A stretch of DNA of 64,000 bases from Candidatus Poribacteria bacterium (GTDB lineage: Bacteria; Poribacteria; WGA-4E; WGA-3G): assembly GCA_022394755.1 (NCBI GenBank), contig JAGFCA010000056.1, positions 93,228 through 157,227 of the forward strand. Reading direction: 5' to 3'. The first letter of the stretch is position 1. Every line of letters starts with the position of its first letter. Below the pieces are notes generated by a model that saw nothing but the letters and a program-made list of their open reading frames with translations, was not told the DNA's origin and ran no database searches. The translations under genes and the position numbers were made by a program. Positions 37,377 to 47,230 of this stretch are shown in pieces.

Positions 37377-39323
37377 ATGTACAGATTCAATATCTGGAGA
37401 ATTGTTTTAATATTAGGAATTTTGCTTTTATCAGCATTATACCTAATCCCTACACTGGACAGATTTTACCTACCGTTGTATGGAAATATACCTCGAGCGT
37501 TACAGGCGAAACTCCCTCAGTTTGAAATCACTGAAGACAATGCTTTCAAGCTTGATTTAGCATCCGTTGATTTACCAGAGGGGACTAATTTTCAAGAGGC
37601 AACCGAAGAACTAAAGGATATTTTCAATGTCCAATTAAAGAAACTCAATTTAGAAGAAACTACAGACTACCAGTTTGATACAACTGAAGACAAAGAATTT
37701 TTCGTTAACTTAATTTCGGATAAAGCGAAAGAAAACCCTGCTGCAACTTTGGAGCAACTCCATCTTTTTGGAAGTCTACCAATGGGATTAAGAAGCATAC
37801 TCCCTGAAAATCGATTGAAGTTAGGCTTAGACCTTAAGGGAGGTGTACACCTTGTTCTTGAAATCAATTTGGAAGAATCGAAAAAGGCTTTAATAAAAGA
37901 AAACGCTTTCTCTATACCCGAAAGCCTGAGGGCTGAGCAGATTTTGTGTAGACAAGCTGATGAAGTTCTCAACGAAGATGCGTTAAACGTTGTCATTGAA
38001 ATACCTTCTCGTCTCAGATCGGATGAAAAAGAAAAGAAAGAATATCTTGATAAAGCCGTCAAGCTCTTGAATGAAGTTAACTTTTTCGATAACGCAGAGG
38101 TAATAACTGTGAAGGACGCACAAGCTTCTTATCGGCTACACCTGAGTTCCAAAGGAATGAGTGAATATAGCGATGAAGCGATTGAGCAGGTATTGATCGT
38201 CCTAAGAAATCGTATTGATGCTTTTGGCGTCGCAGAACCCGATATTCGACAGGTACCAAATAGACCGCGGGTCATTGTTGAACTTCCAGGCGCAAAAGAT
38301 TCATCAAACCCTCTACGTATTGTACAAACAATGGGACGTTTAGAGTTTAAAATTGTTAAGAAATCACCTTCAGGTGGGAGTATATGGTCCGGTTCTGCCG
38401 ACACACCTCCACCAGACGACTTACCCGAAGACAGTGAAATTCGATATGATCACGAAACAGGGGGTTGGTATGTACTTGAAAGTCCAGTCCTATTGTCAGG
38501 ACACCATATAACAAAAGCAAGACCCAGTTCTGGCGCAACCAGTTTTGAGATTGTCGTTCTCATTGATTTTGATGGGGAAGGATCGCGAAAATTCGCACAA
38601 ATCACGGGAAGCCATATCGGTGAACATTTAGCGATTCTACTTGATGATAAAGTACAGTCTGCACCTGTCATTAACTCCCAAATATTCAATACAGCAATGA
38701 TTGAAGGGAATTTCAGTTTTGAAGAGGCAAACTATCTCTCTAATATCCTAAAAGCAGGCGCATTTCCTGTCGGGGTTCAAGTAGGAGAAGAACGCGCTGT
38801 CGCACCTACATTAGGTAAGAAATCTATTGATAATGGAGTTAGGGCTGCGATCATAGGTTTACTTGGTGTGTTGGTGTTTATGATAATATATTATAGATTT
38901 TCTGGATTAATTGCTATCGTTGCTCTTGTTTTTAATATGATAATCATTCTTGGGGCATTAGCAGGATTTGGAGCAGCTTTAACGTTACCCGGTATAGCAG
39001 GACTTATTCTGACAATTGGGATGGCTGTTGATGCAAATGTTCTAATTTTCGAACGAATACGGGAAGAATTGAGATCTGAAAAACCTGTATGGCAGGCGAT
39101 AACAAGCGGTTATCAACGTGCATTTGTGACTATCTTAGATGCTAACTTGACTACCTTTTTCACCGCACTTGTTCTTTATCAGTTTGGAACTGGTCCAATA
39201 AGAGGGTTCGCCGTAACACTCGGTGTCGGAATTCTGGCAAGTATGTTTACAGCAATTATTGTTACCAGAGAGATATATGGTTTGGCAATAGGAAATCGGA
39301 ACGTTGAGAAACTAAGCATCTAA
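37377..39323 (+). CDS. secD: Protein translocase subunit SecD
   Basis: 648 residues. One N-terminal membrane helix, a long periplasmic domain (with GLDLKGGVHLVLEIN near 150-165 and an RNRIDAFGVAEPDIRQV segment) and five C-terminal helices carrying GMAVDANVLIFERIREE, the proton-path motif of RND-type SecD. SecDF uses the proton gradient to pull secreted proteins through SecYEG. The start is the ATG at 37377 with ACAGGAG 6 nt before it; a TTG one codon upstream is also in frame. Followed 104 nt later by secF. Confidence 0.96.
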   Translation: MYRFNIWRIVLILGILLLSALYLIPTLDRFYLPLYGNIPRALQAKLPQFEITEDNAFKLDLASVDLPEGTNFQEATEELKDIFNVQLKKLNLEETTDYQFDTTEDKEFFVNLISDKAKENPAATLEQLHLFGSLPMGLRSILPENRLKLGLDLKGGVHLVLEINLEESKKALIKENAFSIPESLRAEQILCRQADEVLNEDALNVVIEIPSRLRSDEKEKKEYLDKAVKLLNEVNFFDNAEVITVKDAQASYRLHLSSKGMSEYSDEAIEQVLIVLRNRIDAFGVAEPDIRQVPNRPRVIVELPGAKDSSNPLRIVQTMGRLEFKIVKKSPSGGSIWSGSADTPPPDDLPEDSEIRYDHETGGWYVLESPVLLSGHHITKARPSSGATSFEIVVLIDFDGEGSRKFAQITGSHIGEHLAILLDDKVQSAPVINSQIFNTAMIEGNFSFEEANYLSNILKAGAFPVGVQVGEERAVAPTLGKKSIDNGVRAAIIGLLGVLVFMIIYYRFSGLIAIVALVFNMIIILGALAGFGAALTLPGIAGLILTIGMAVDANVLIFERIREELRSEKPVWQAITSGYQRAFVTILDANLTTFFTALVLYQFGTGPIRGFAVTLGVGILASMFTAIIVTREIYGLAIGNRNVEKLSI

Positions 39324-39427
39324 TTACAGGAGACTTTTCCAGCACACAGAAAAGTAACATATTTCATAGATTTGAATGAAAATTGATGTTTTCTATAGAG
39401 TGAAGGAAAGATTGAGAGGATTTAAAA

Positions 39428-40594
39428 TTGCAACTATTAAGAGATACAAAATTTGATTTTATCAACAAATACCGTTCCGGGTTCACTTTCTCAGTAATAT
39501 TAATTCTAATCGGTATTGTGTTCCTTGTTATACATGGTGGACCGAATTTTGGAATTGATTTCCGCGGTGGGGTAAAGATTGAAGCAATATTCAGTAAGTC
39601 TGTAACCGATGCAGAATTAAGAACGAAGTTATCGGAATTGGGATACGGTGATGCCAAAATACAACTTGACCCTAATGAAAATAAGGCATTTATCTCTATG
39701 GGACACCGTCCCGAATTCCAAAAACAGACCATTAATATACCTATTCAAGGAGATCCCGGAGATGCTACTGCCAATGCTCTATCTGTCAGTAGTACTGCTG
39801 AAAAAATACATCTATTATCGGTTAATGATACCGTTCAATTGATTGATGGGGATGAACGATTAGTCAACGAGATTACGGATCTCGAACCAGATACTGAGGC
39901 AGGTATCATAAATATTACATTCGCAAATGCTTTTGAAACAGACTTATCAGAAAACGCTACTATCCAAATACAAGCAAGTATTGGAAGAATACTCACTGAC
40001 GCACTTCTTGAAGGGGGTGAGGGATGGACAGCAATTTCGGATAGTGTGAATGTTAATGAAGTAGGTCCAAGTGTTGGGAAAGACCTAATATGGGATGCTT
40101 TATGGTCTGTTCTCGCATCAATTGCAATCTTACTCGTCTATATATCATGGCGTTTTGAATTCCGTTTTGCTATCGGGGCAATCGCTGCTCTTGTCCATGA
40201 TGTGCTTATTACACTGGGTTTATTTGCTGTACTTTCAAAAGAAATCAATCTACCGACTGTTGCTGCTTTTCTAACAATTATTGGTTATTCACTCAATGAT
40301 ACAATTGTTGTTTTTGACAGAATTCGCGAAAATGGTATAGCTTTACGTGGAACTGAATACTTGGATGTCGTAAATCGAAGCATAAATCAATCCCTTAGTA
40401 GAACAGTGATTACCTCCATAACAACCTTGTTTGTTGTAATTGTTATTTTTGTTCTTTCAAGTGCAGGTGAAGAAATCAATACGTTTGCATTAGCTTTGAT
40501 TGTCGGTGTACTCATAGGAACATATTCCTCGATATTCATCGCAAGTCCTATCCTATACTTATGGCAGCGCAGAGAACATAATCAGGAGGCGTAG
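39428..40594 (+). CDS. secF: Protein translocase subunit SecF
   Basis: 388 residues. DFINKYRSGFTFSVILILIG is the first helix region, FGIDFRGGVKIEAIF the SecF signature, and GYSLNDTIVVFDRIREN the C-terminal transmembrane motif with its conserved Asp. A loop of about 120 residues between signature and helices is longer than in many SecF proteins. The start is TTG, supported by GAGAGGA about 6 nt upstream. The gene is followed after 3 nt by a small gene with its own AGGAGG inside the secF end, indicating co-expression. Confidence 0.95.
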   Translation: MQLLRDTKFDFINKYRSGFTFSVILILIGIVFLVIHGGPNFGIDFRGGVKIEAIFSKSVTDAELRTKLSELGYGDAKIQLDPNENKAFISMGHRPEFQKQTINIPIQGDPGDATANALSVSSTAEKIHLLSVNDTVQLIDGDERLVNEITDLEPDTEAGIINITFANAFETDLSENATIQIQASIGRILTDALLEGGEGWTAISDSVNVNEVGPSVGKDLIWDALWSVLASIAILLVYISWRFEFRFAIGAIAALVHDVLITLGLFAVLSKEINLPTVAAFLTIIGYSLNDTIVVFDRIRENGIALRGTEYLDVVNRSINQSLSRTVITSITTLFVVIVIFVLSSAGEEINTFALALIVGVLIGTYSSIFIASPILYLWQRREHNQEA

Positions 40595-40597
40595 TCG

Positions 40598-41335
40598 GTG
40601 AAAGTATTGGTTTTTAATTCTTATACGACTGGACAAAAACATAAGATTGATAATCCTCTTGATTCTGAAGACTGTAGTTCACAAGATCGTTTAAAATCAA
40701 GAATAAAAGAATTGTGCGGTTTTAACGAAGAAGGTTGGCACGACAAGGACAGAGATTATCGATTGCCTGCTAAGGATATGTTCACTGGACCTCTCTATAT
40801 TGAGTTGCGTAAAGGGTTAGATCAGATTCGTAAACACAAGAATTATGAAAAACATTCTATAGACCTATATTTTCCATGGTATCATTGTCGTGTTGACGGT
40901 AAGATGGATCCGGTCAACGAAGAGGATATTATTGTTCCGTTTGATACTTCACCGCTACATGAACTTGATATTTTAGAATTAGATGATACGGGTGTTCCTG
41001 AGAAAACAGTGGCTTTATTCGAAAGTTACGACATTGTATTCTCATTATTACGACCTGATGATATTTCGTCATTGCAACGTGTATTTGAAGTAGAACGTTC
41101 TGTACCTATAATCTTTCTACTTCCAAAAAGTCAAAGAAAAGCAGTAGATGAGAATCTGTCGAATGTTCATGTTGTAGAAACTGGTAGTGCATTACAAAAA
41201 ATTCTCCGCACAACAAACTTTGCATTGAAAGGTGTTGTTATGAAGAAATTGTGCGAAGCTGCATGTGAACAAGGGTTTCAGGTTTTTGAACAAGTAAAGC
41301 ATAATCCAGATGTTTTACTTGATATTGTTCAATAA
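40598..41335 (+). CDS. Degenerate paralogue of the DUF6884-like protein that follows
   Basis: 245 residues, GTG start with AGGAGG about 9 nt upstream, 3 nt after the secF stop. It aligns with the next gene over its whole length (MKVLVFNSYTTGQK vs MKILVITSCTSKKK; MFTGPLYIELRKGLDQIR vs MYTGLQHLYLMEGIKLIR; the C-terminal KLCEAACEQGFQVFEQVK is identical). It has lost the family motifs: the CTSKKK-type loop is YTTGQK and the SAGYGLL strand is YFPWYHC. It is probably a duplicated copy that changed function or decays under weak selection. Confidence 0.7.
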   Translation: MKVLVFNSYTTGQKHKIDNPLDSEDCSSQDRLKSRIKELCGFNEEGWHDKDRDYRLPAKDMFTGPLYIELRKGLDQIRKHKNYEKHSIDLYFPWYHCRVDGKMDPVNEEDIIVPFDTSPLHELDILELDDTGVPEKTVALFESYDIVFSLLRPDDISSLQRVFEVERSVPIIFLLPKSQRKAVDENLSNVHVVETGSALQKILRTTNFALKGVVMKKLCEAACEQGFQVFEQVKHNPDVLLDIVQ

Positions 41336-41353
41336 CTATAAGAAAAATCGTCT

Positions 41354-42037
41354 ATGAAGATATTGGTAATTACCTCGTGTACAAGTAAGAAAAAATATAA
41401 ACCATCGAACCAATTAATATATGAAGATTTTGCCTCTACTGAACGGCTTCAGCAACGTACTGAAGAATTGAGGAATTGTTCTCTTCCTACAGTTGAGATG
41501 TATACAGGATTACAACATTTATACCTTATGGAAGGAATAAAATTAATAAGAGATAAATATGGAACAGATATTGTTGACTTAAATATCCTATCAGCAGGAT
41601 ATGGTTTACTTAAAGAAAAACAAACTATTGTTCCGTATAATATTACTTTTCAGGGTCTTAAGAAGAACGATATTATTGAGCGAAGCGATAACTTACAAAT
41701 ACATAAAGATACAGCAGAATCAGCAGGCAAGTATGATTTAATTTTCTTCTTATTAGGAAAAGAGTATGTTCAGGCACTACAATTACCATTCTTAAATATA
41801 GTTGAAACTACTCTAATTTTTCTGCTTGGAAAAACACACAAAAAGTTGATTCCAGAATTACCTAACCTTCATTTTGTTCCTGCTGGCAAAGATTTAGCAA
41901 GTTCTTTAGGGGTTACGGTGATGTCACTTAAAGGTTTTGTTTTCAATAAATTATGTGAAGCAGCATGTGAACAAGGGTTTCAAGTTTTTGAACAAGTAAA
42001 AGAAAATCCAGTTGTATTACTTGATATTATCAAGTAG
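41354..42037 (+). CDS. DUF6884/YaaA-like protein
   Basis: 227 residues, soluble. An N-terminal TSCTSKKKYKPS loop after a first strand, YEDF, MYTGLQHLYL, and the hallmark LNILSAGYGLLKEKQTIVPYNITF match the DUF6884-type (YaaA-related) pattern; proteins of this sort occur in DNA-modification and phage-linked contexts. The C-terminal tail FNKLCEAACEQGFQVFEQVK is shared with the preceding paralogue and may be an interaction module. Biochemical role unknown. It lies in the secDF operon and is followed 42 nt later by a sigma-54 activator. Confidence 0.65.
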   Translation: MKILVITSCTSKKKYKPSNQLIYEDFASTERLQQRTEELRNCSLPTVEMYTGLQHLYLMEGIKLIRDKYGTDIVDLNILSAGYGLLKEKQTIVPYNITFQGLKKNDIIERSDNLQIHKDTAESAGKYDLIFFLLGKEYVQALQLPFLNIVETTLIFLLGKTHKKLIPELPNLHFVPAGKDLASSLGVTVMSLKGFVFNKLCEAACEQGFQVFEQVKENPVVLLDIIK

Positions 42038-42079
42038 GTCAGTTATACATTCATCCAATGGGTCAAGAGGGAGAGAAAA

Positions 42080-43459
42080 ATGAATCTTCCAACACCCCTT
42101 TCCAATCCACCAACATACCCAATAATTGGTAAATCTGAGCAGATACAATCTGTATGGCGTAAAGTTGCGAAAGTTGCTCCAACAGATGCAACTGTCCTAA
42201 TTACAGGGGAAACAGGTGTTGGGAAAGAGGTCATCGCAACAACTGTCCACGAGAATAGTCAGCGAAAAGGCAAAGCCTTTAAAGCTGTCAACTGCGGGGT
42301 TTTCTACCAAGACCTTCTTCAAAGCGAACTTTTTGGACATGAGAAAGGTGCTTTTACAGGAGCAACGAGTCAACGCCGTGGTGTGTTCGAACTCGCCGAT
42401 GGTGGTACACTATTTCTGGATGAAATAGCGGAGATGTCTCCCGAGGTTCAAGTTAAATTCCTTCGTGTATTAGAAAATCAGGAATTTACACGACTCGGTG
42501 GTGAGAGGAACATAAAGGTTGATGTCCGAATTATTGCCGCTACAAATGTCGATCTTAAACATGCCGTACAATCTGAAAAGTTCAGAGAAGATCTTTATTA
42601 CCGTCTAAATCTATTTCATATCCATATCCCACCATTACGAGAAAGAAGAGAAGATATTCCTCTCTTTGTTAATGCTTTTGTCAATGAATTAAGTGAAAAA
42701 CATAACAAACAGGTTATAGGGATAAAACCTGAAGCACTTAACTATCTTCAGAATGTAGCATGGTATGGAAACGTTCGAGAACTCAAGAATGCCATTGAAT
42801 ATGCAATCATCCTAACAAACTCAAATGAGATTGAATTAAATGATATGCCAAAAGATATAGAATCCCAACACACAAAATATCCAATACAAATTCTTGATGA
42901 GGCAGGCACATCCATGAAGGTTGTCAACCCCGAACCACAATTAATCGCTACAGAAAGCGAGGCTGTTTATAAGACTATTCTTGGACTCATTCTCTCTGCA
43001 GTACGATTATTGGAACCCCATACAAATGAAAGTATTGAAATGCCATCGCTTATTCCTGATGAAGATACCAGTTGGCTACAGGTGGCAGATACTGAGGATA
43101 CCGCTTCAATCCTAAGAAAGACTTTAGACGTTCTCTCAACCATTGCTAAAGCAGTTGAACAAAGAACTGATGATGGATTAATGCCGTTACTAATACCTGA
43201 AAACGGACGAAGTGGCATACAATCCCCGGTTAACACCTCTGACAATGTTGAGGATTCTATCGGAAAGGTCGGTATGACTATGGAAGAAATTGAGAGGGAA
43301 GCGATTGAAAAAACTTTGACTGAGACGGGAAATAATAAGACTGAAGCTGCAAGAATACTAAATATCGGTGTGCGGACTTTACACAGAAAACTCGATGCGT
43401 ATAAACAAGAAGATGAATCAGATAGTGATATCTTGATTTCAGAAGAGACTGAGGAATAA
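42080..43459 (+). CDS. Sigma-54-dependent transcriptional activator (AAA+ and Fis domains)
   Basis: 459 residues. No N-terminal receiver or sensor domain: the AAA+ domain begins almost at once, with Walker A GETGVGKE (43-50), the sigma-54-contacting GAFTGA loop (90-95), Walker B GGTLFLDEIAE and an arginine finger region in REDLYYRLNLF. A poorly conserved linker of about 140 residues follows, then a Fis-type helix-turn-helix (IEREAIEKTLTETGNNKTEAARILNIGVRTLHRKLDAY). Without a sensor domain it may be constitutively active or controlled by a partner or the long linker. Targets are unknown. Confidence 0.92.
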   Translation: MNLPTPLSNPPTYPIIGKSEQIQSVWRKVAKVAPTDATVLITGETGVGKEVIATTVHENSQRKGKAFKAVNCGVFYQDLLQSELFGHEKGAFTGATSQRRGVFELADGGTLFLDEIAEMSPEVQVKFLRVLENQEFTRLGGERNIKVDVRIIAATNVDLKHAVQSEKFREDLYYRLNLFHIHIPPLRERREDIPLFVNAFVNELSEKHNKQVIGIKPEALNYLQNVAWYGNVRELKNAIEYAIILTNSNEIELNDMPKDIESQHTKYPIQILDEAGTSMKVVNPEPQLIATESEAVYKTILGLILSAVRLLEPHTNESIEMPSLIPDEDTSWLQVADTEDTASILRKTLDVLSTIAKAVEQRTDDGLMPLLIPENGRSGIQSPVNTSDNVEDSIGKVGMTMEEIEREAIEKTLTETGNNKTEAARILNIGVRTLHRKLDAYKQEDESDSDILISEETEE

Positions 43460-43817
43460 TGATAGGGTTTCAACTAAATCATCAAGTACTTGCCACATCG
43501 GAAGTTAGTCTTCATAAGTAGACTGAGTGTAAAGTAGTTGTCACTTTACTACAATTTATCACATAAATACGAATCATTCCTGTGTAAGCATCTGAAAACA
43601 ATAAAACTAACACTTTTTGCCTTCACAATATCCCTACATCAAGAATAAATAAAGTGACAAATTAACCACATAACCCATTAGCCTGATTTCTTTGACAACA
43701 TTTGTCATAAATGTTATTGTTGTTTCAGTTGAAATGATACAGCCAGATTAAAAGATTATCGCTAAATCTTGTATCATTACTCGGTTAACACTCTAACATT
43801 AAAATGAAGGATTTAAT
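43460..43817. other. Non-coding gap before the PQQ-propeller gene
   Basis: No gene is seen. A perfect 6-bp palindrome TGACAA-CAT-TTGTCA (43693-43707) overlaps a TTGACA hexamer (43692-43697) and could be an operator, but no matching -10 was found at the right distance. The rest is AT-rich. Confidence 0.4.
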
Positions 43818-45170
43818 ATGAAAAGAACCCTAATTTTGACACTCTATATCTTTGCTTTAGCCTTGGTCACTGCGATCGCTGCACCGCCAGACGGTTTTGA
43901 AGAAAACTGGCACTATTGGCGCGGTCCTTACGCAACCGGGACTGCATCTGACAATGCCAATCCACCTACGACATGGAGTGAAACCGAAAACGTCCGCTGG
44001 AAAGTCCCTATCCCTGGTATGGGGCACTCCACACCAATTGTCTGGGAAGATAAAATTTTCATACAGACCGCTATCAAAGGTGTAGCACCTGAGATAAAGG
44101 AAGAGGAAAAAGACGATGCTAACTCTTTCAAGGGTTTCTTTGAAGATTTACGGGGACACGGCGGGTCAGAAGGATGGTTCAAGTTTGATCTCATAGCGAT
44201 TGACCGAAATACTGGAGACATCCTTTGGCAAAAAACACTCAAAGAACTCGCACCCCACGAAGGAACGCACGGTGATGCAAGTTTTGCATCTAACTCACCA
44301 GTAACCGATGGCGAATATATCTATGCCTATTTCGGATCACGCGGACTCTACTGCGTGGATATGATGGGAGAAGTGAAGTGGGAAAAAAATATCGGGATAA
44401 TGTATAAAAGAAACACTTTTGGTGAGGGAAGTTCACCCGCACTCTACGGTAATACACTTGTTATTTTGCAGGATCATGAAGGGGATTCCTTCATCACTGC
44501 CCTTGACAAACGGACAGGTGATGTCATCTGGAAGACTTACCGTGATGAAAGAACAACTTGGTCTTCCCCTATTGTCGTTGAATCTAATGGAAAACATCAG
44601 GTGATAACGATAGGAACAAATCGTGTCCGTAGCTACGATCTGGCATCCGGCGACTTGTTATGGGACGGTGCTGGTTTGACAGCTAACTGTATACCCTCAC
44701 CTGTTGCTGCTGGCGGGTATGCTTATCTTATGAGTGGATTCCGTGGTAGTGACCTCCGCGCAATTCACCTGGCACAGGCAACAAACGATATTACCGACTC
44801 TGAAGCCGTTATCTGGGAATACAATAGGGATACACCCTATGTACCGTCCCCCCTTCTCTATAAAGGTATTATCTATTTCTTGAAAGGCAACACAGGAATT
44901 CTTTCCGCTTTCAATGTGGAATCAGGAGAGGCGTATTACGGTCCGCAACGACTACAAGGTGTGTCGAGTGTATATGCTTCGATCGTAGGTGCATCAGATC
45001 GCGTTTACATCGCAGGAAGGAACGGTGTTGTCAAGGTCATCCAGCATGGTCCCGAGTTTAAGGTCTTAGCAAGAAACCAACTTGACGAGAGTCTTAACGC
45101 GTCACCAGCAATCGTAGGTTCAGAATTATACCTCCGTGGTGATCAACATCTCTACTGCATCACAGAGTAA
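43818..45170 (+). CDS. Secreted PQQ-type beta-propeller protein
   Basis: 450 residues with a signal peptide (about 1-21, ending AIAAPP). Propeller blades are marked by repeated tryptophan strands: WRGPYATGTASDNANPPTTW, GDILWQKTL, GEVKWEKN, GDVIWKTY, GDLLWDG and AVIWEYN. The WRGP start and the NVRWKVPIPGMGHSTPIVW segment are usual in planctomycete- and poribacteria-like PQQ-propeller proteins. These rarely have proven cofactor binding, so enzymatic activity is uncertain. Its base composition is visibly GC-richer than its neighbours. Twelve nt separate it from the FGE-like gene, suggesting one transcript. Confidence 0.87.
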   Translation: MKRTLILTLYIFALALVTAIAAPPDGFEENWHYWRGPYATGTASDNANPPTTWSETENVRWKVPIPGMGHSTPIVWEDKIFIQTAIKGVAPEIKEEEKDDANSFKGFFEDLRGHGGSEGWFKFDLIAIDRNTGDILWQKTLKELAPHEGTHGDASFASNSPVTDGEYIYAYFGSRGLYCVDMMGEVKWEKNIGIMYKRNTFGEGSSPALYGNTLVILQDHEGDSFITALDKRTGDVIWKTYRDERTTWSSPIVVESNGKHQVITIGTNRVRSYDLASGDLLWDGAGLTANCIPSPVAAGGYAYLMSGFRGSDLRAIHLAQATNDITDSEAVIWEYNRDTPYVPSPLLYKGIIYFLKGNTGILSAFNVESGEAYYGPQRLQGVSSVYASIVGASDRVYIAGRNGVVKVIQHGPEFKVLARNQLDESLNASPAIVGSELYLRGDQHLYCITE

Positions 45171-45182
45171 GGTGATTCTTTT

Positions 45183-46106
45183 ATGAAAACCTATATCTAT
45201 TTTTTCATTCTTGCATTCCTCTGTTTCTTCACCATTATCCCGAGCATTACGGAGGTCTCCTATCTCACGTTGGCAGATGACGCACCCGTAATTACATATA
45301 AGGGTAATACTACCAATGTTTCTGATGTCCCAATGCCGCCTGAAGGGATGGTTCTCATCCCCGCAGGCGAGTTTCGGATGGGCAGCGACGATCCTAAAGA
45401 TCGTAAAGACGCACGTCCGGTACATACTGTGTATGTTGACGCATTCTATATGGATCAAACTGAAGTGACCAACAAGCAATATAAAGCGTTCTTACTTGAG
45501 AATCCACAGTGGCAAAAGGAACGTGTTAACACAGAATTTGTTAATGCAAATTACCTCAAACATTGGAATGGTAATAACTATCCAAGTGGGAGAGACAATC
45601 ATCCTGTGGTATATGTGAGTTGGTATGCGGCGATTGCTTACGCCGAGTGGTCGGGGAAGCGTTTACCGACAGAAGCGGAATGGGAATACGCTGCCAGGGG
45701 CGGCTTGGCGAATAAAAAGTATCCTTCTGGGAATATGATTACCCCACAGGACGCAAACTATGGTATGAATGTTGGGGATACCACTCCAGTGAGAAAATAT
45801 CCTGAAAATGGGTACAAGTTATACGATATGACAGGTAATGTCTCGGAATGGTGTCTGGATGCGTATGAATCGAATTTCTACTCTACATTTCCGCAAGATG
45901 AAATTGCCCGTAATCCGCTGTCTGGAGCAAATAGTGTGGACAAGTTAATCAATAGCTTTACAGAAGTTAATCGGCTACAGCCTCGCGTCTTGCGTGGTGG
46001 TACATGGATCAATTCAGACTACTTCGTTCGGGTCGCATGCCGCGATGGCGTTTTGCCTTGGTTCACGTTCTACAGTTACGGTTTTCGTTGTGTGAAAGAC
46101 AAGTAA
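45183..46106 (+). CDS. Secreted formylglycine-generating enzyme-like (SUMF1/FGE-sulfatase) protein
   Basis: 307 residues with an N-terminal signal/anchor (about 5-25). The FGE domain spans about 55-305: GMVLIPAGEFRMGS, VDAFYMDQTEVTNKQYKAF, HPVVYVSWYAAIAYAEWSGKRLPTEAEWEYAARGG, YDMTGNVSEWCLD and RVLRGGTWINSD...FRC. Proteins of this fold either convert sulfatase cysteine to formylglycine or serve as binding modules. No sulfatase is in the window, so the target is unknown. AAGGTGA lies before the ATG and the PQQ-propeller stop is 12 nt upstream. Confidence 0.88.
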   Translation: MKTYIYFFILAFLCFFTIIPSITEVSYLTLADDAPVITYKGNTTNVSDVPMPPEGMVLIPAGEFRMGSDDPKDRKDARPVHTVYVDAFYMDQTEVTNKQYKAFLLENPQWQKERVNTEFVNANYLKHWNGNNYPSGRDNHPVVYVSWYAAIAYAEWSGKRLPTEAEWEYAARGGLANKKYPSGNMITPQDANYGMNVGDTTPVRKYPENGYKLYDMTGNVSEWCLDAYESNFYSTFPQDEIARNPLSGANSVDKLINSFTEVNRLQPRVLRGGTWINSDYFVRVACRDGVLPWFTFYSYGFRCVKDK

Positions 46107-46307
46107 TAGATACCAACACAATAGAAGGTTTCTGGTCTTGTATCATGTGAAAGACATATAGGATGCATCATCATTATTCAATAAGATATCCTCTTATATC
46201 TAACAGAGGCAGACCACAAGTATAACTACCGAGAAACCAATATAAATGATCATTTCTAAATATAAGTATGCTGAATAACCAGCGTTAAGAAATAATTTAG
46301 ATTAAAT

Positions 46308-47144
46308 ATGAATCATCTAACTGGAAAGATTGCCTTAGTCACAGGTGCTGCGGGGGAGTTTGGTTTAGGACGGTCAATTGCACTGAAATTAGCTAAAGAC
46401 GGTGCTGATGTCGTCGTGAATGATGTCGTCGAAAAACCGTATGACTTAGATACATCTGAATGGCGAGGGCTACAAGATGTCGTGCATGAAATAAAATCGC
46501 TCGGAAAGCGTTCATTAGGATTGGTTACAGATATTACTAACTCAGATGAAGTAGCTGCCATGATAGAAAAAATAGTATCTGAGTTCGGTAAAATAGATAT
46601 ATTGGTTAATAATGCTGGAGCAAAACCAGGCAAAGACCGAGTTTTTACTGTTGACTTAGATGAGAAAGAATGGGATAGAGTCATCACAGTAAATGCGAAA
46701 GGAACATTTCTTTGCTCACAAGCGGTATCTCGTCATTTTATAGAAAGAAAAATACAAGGTAAAATCATCAATATATCTTCTGTTGCAGGAAAAGAAGCGA
46801 TGCCGAGATACGCTGCGTATAGTGCTTCAAAGTTTGCAATTATTGGATTCACCCAAGCACTCGCACTTGAACTTGCTCCCTACCAGATAAACGTTAATGC
46901 AGTCTGTCCAAGTTTAGTGGATACTGAACGTGTCACCCAACTTGTGAATGTTCTCGCTGAGAATAATGAACAATTCAAAGATAAGTATGAGGAACTCATA
47001 CAGAACAGATCTGGTTTAGTTCCACTCGGCAGATTAGCTACCAGAACAGACGTTGCTAATACCGTATCTTTCCTGGCATCAGAACAATCAAACTTTCTAA
47101 CTGGTCTATCTATACCTGTAGCAGGCGGAGCAATGCTATATTAA
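46308..47144 (+). CDS. Short-chain dehydrogenase/reductase (FabG-like)
   Basis: 278 residues, classical SDR. Nucleotide-binding TGAAGEFGLG (12-21), NNAG (101-104), catalytic Ser in ISSV (157-158), and Tyr171-x-x-x-Lys175 (YSASK). The C-terminus VPLGRLATRTDVANTVSFLASEQSNFLTG with SIPVAGG is typical of 3-oxoacyl-ACP reductase-like members, though the substrate could be any secondary alcohol or ketone. A 16-residue insertion after the first helix (KPYDLDTSEWRGLQDVV) is unusual. It stands alone after a 201-nt gap. Confidence 0.9.
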   Translation: MNHLTGKIALVTGAAGEFGLGRSIALKLAKDGADVVVNDVVEKPYDLDTSEWRGLQDVVHEIKSLGKRSLGLVTDITNSDEVAAMIEKIVSEFGKIDILVNNAGAKPGKDRVFTVDLDEKEWDRVITVNAKGTFLCSQAVSRHFIERKIQGKIINISSVAGKEAMPRYAAYSASKFAIIGFTQALALELAPYQINVNAVCPSLVDTERVTQLVNVLAENNEQFKDKYEELIQNRSGLVPLGRLATRTDVANTVSFLASEQSNFLTGLSIPVAGGAMLY

Positions 47145-47230
47145 TTCGGTATACCATGTTCCTCAATAGAATATGGACGGTATTCTCTTCTATTATAGCT
47201 CTTTTTCTATCTTCCTTACGTTACGTATAT

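Noticed and set aside
43692..43717. Promoter of the PQQ-propeller gene from TTGACA at 43692
   Set aside because: No acceptable -10 hexamer lies 16-18 nt downstream; only the palindrome is reported.
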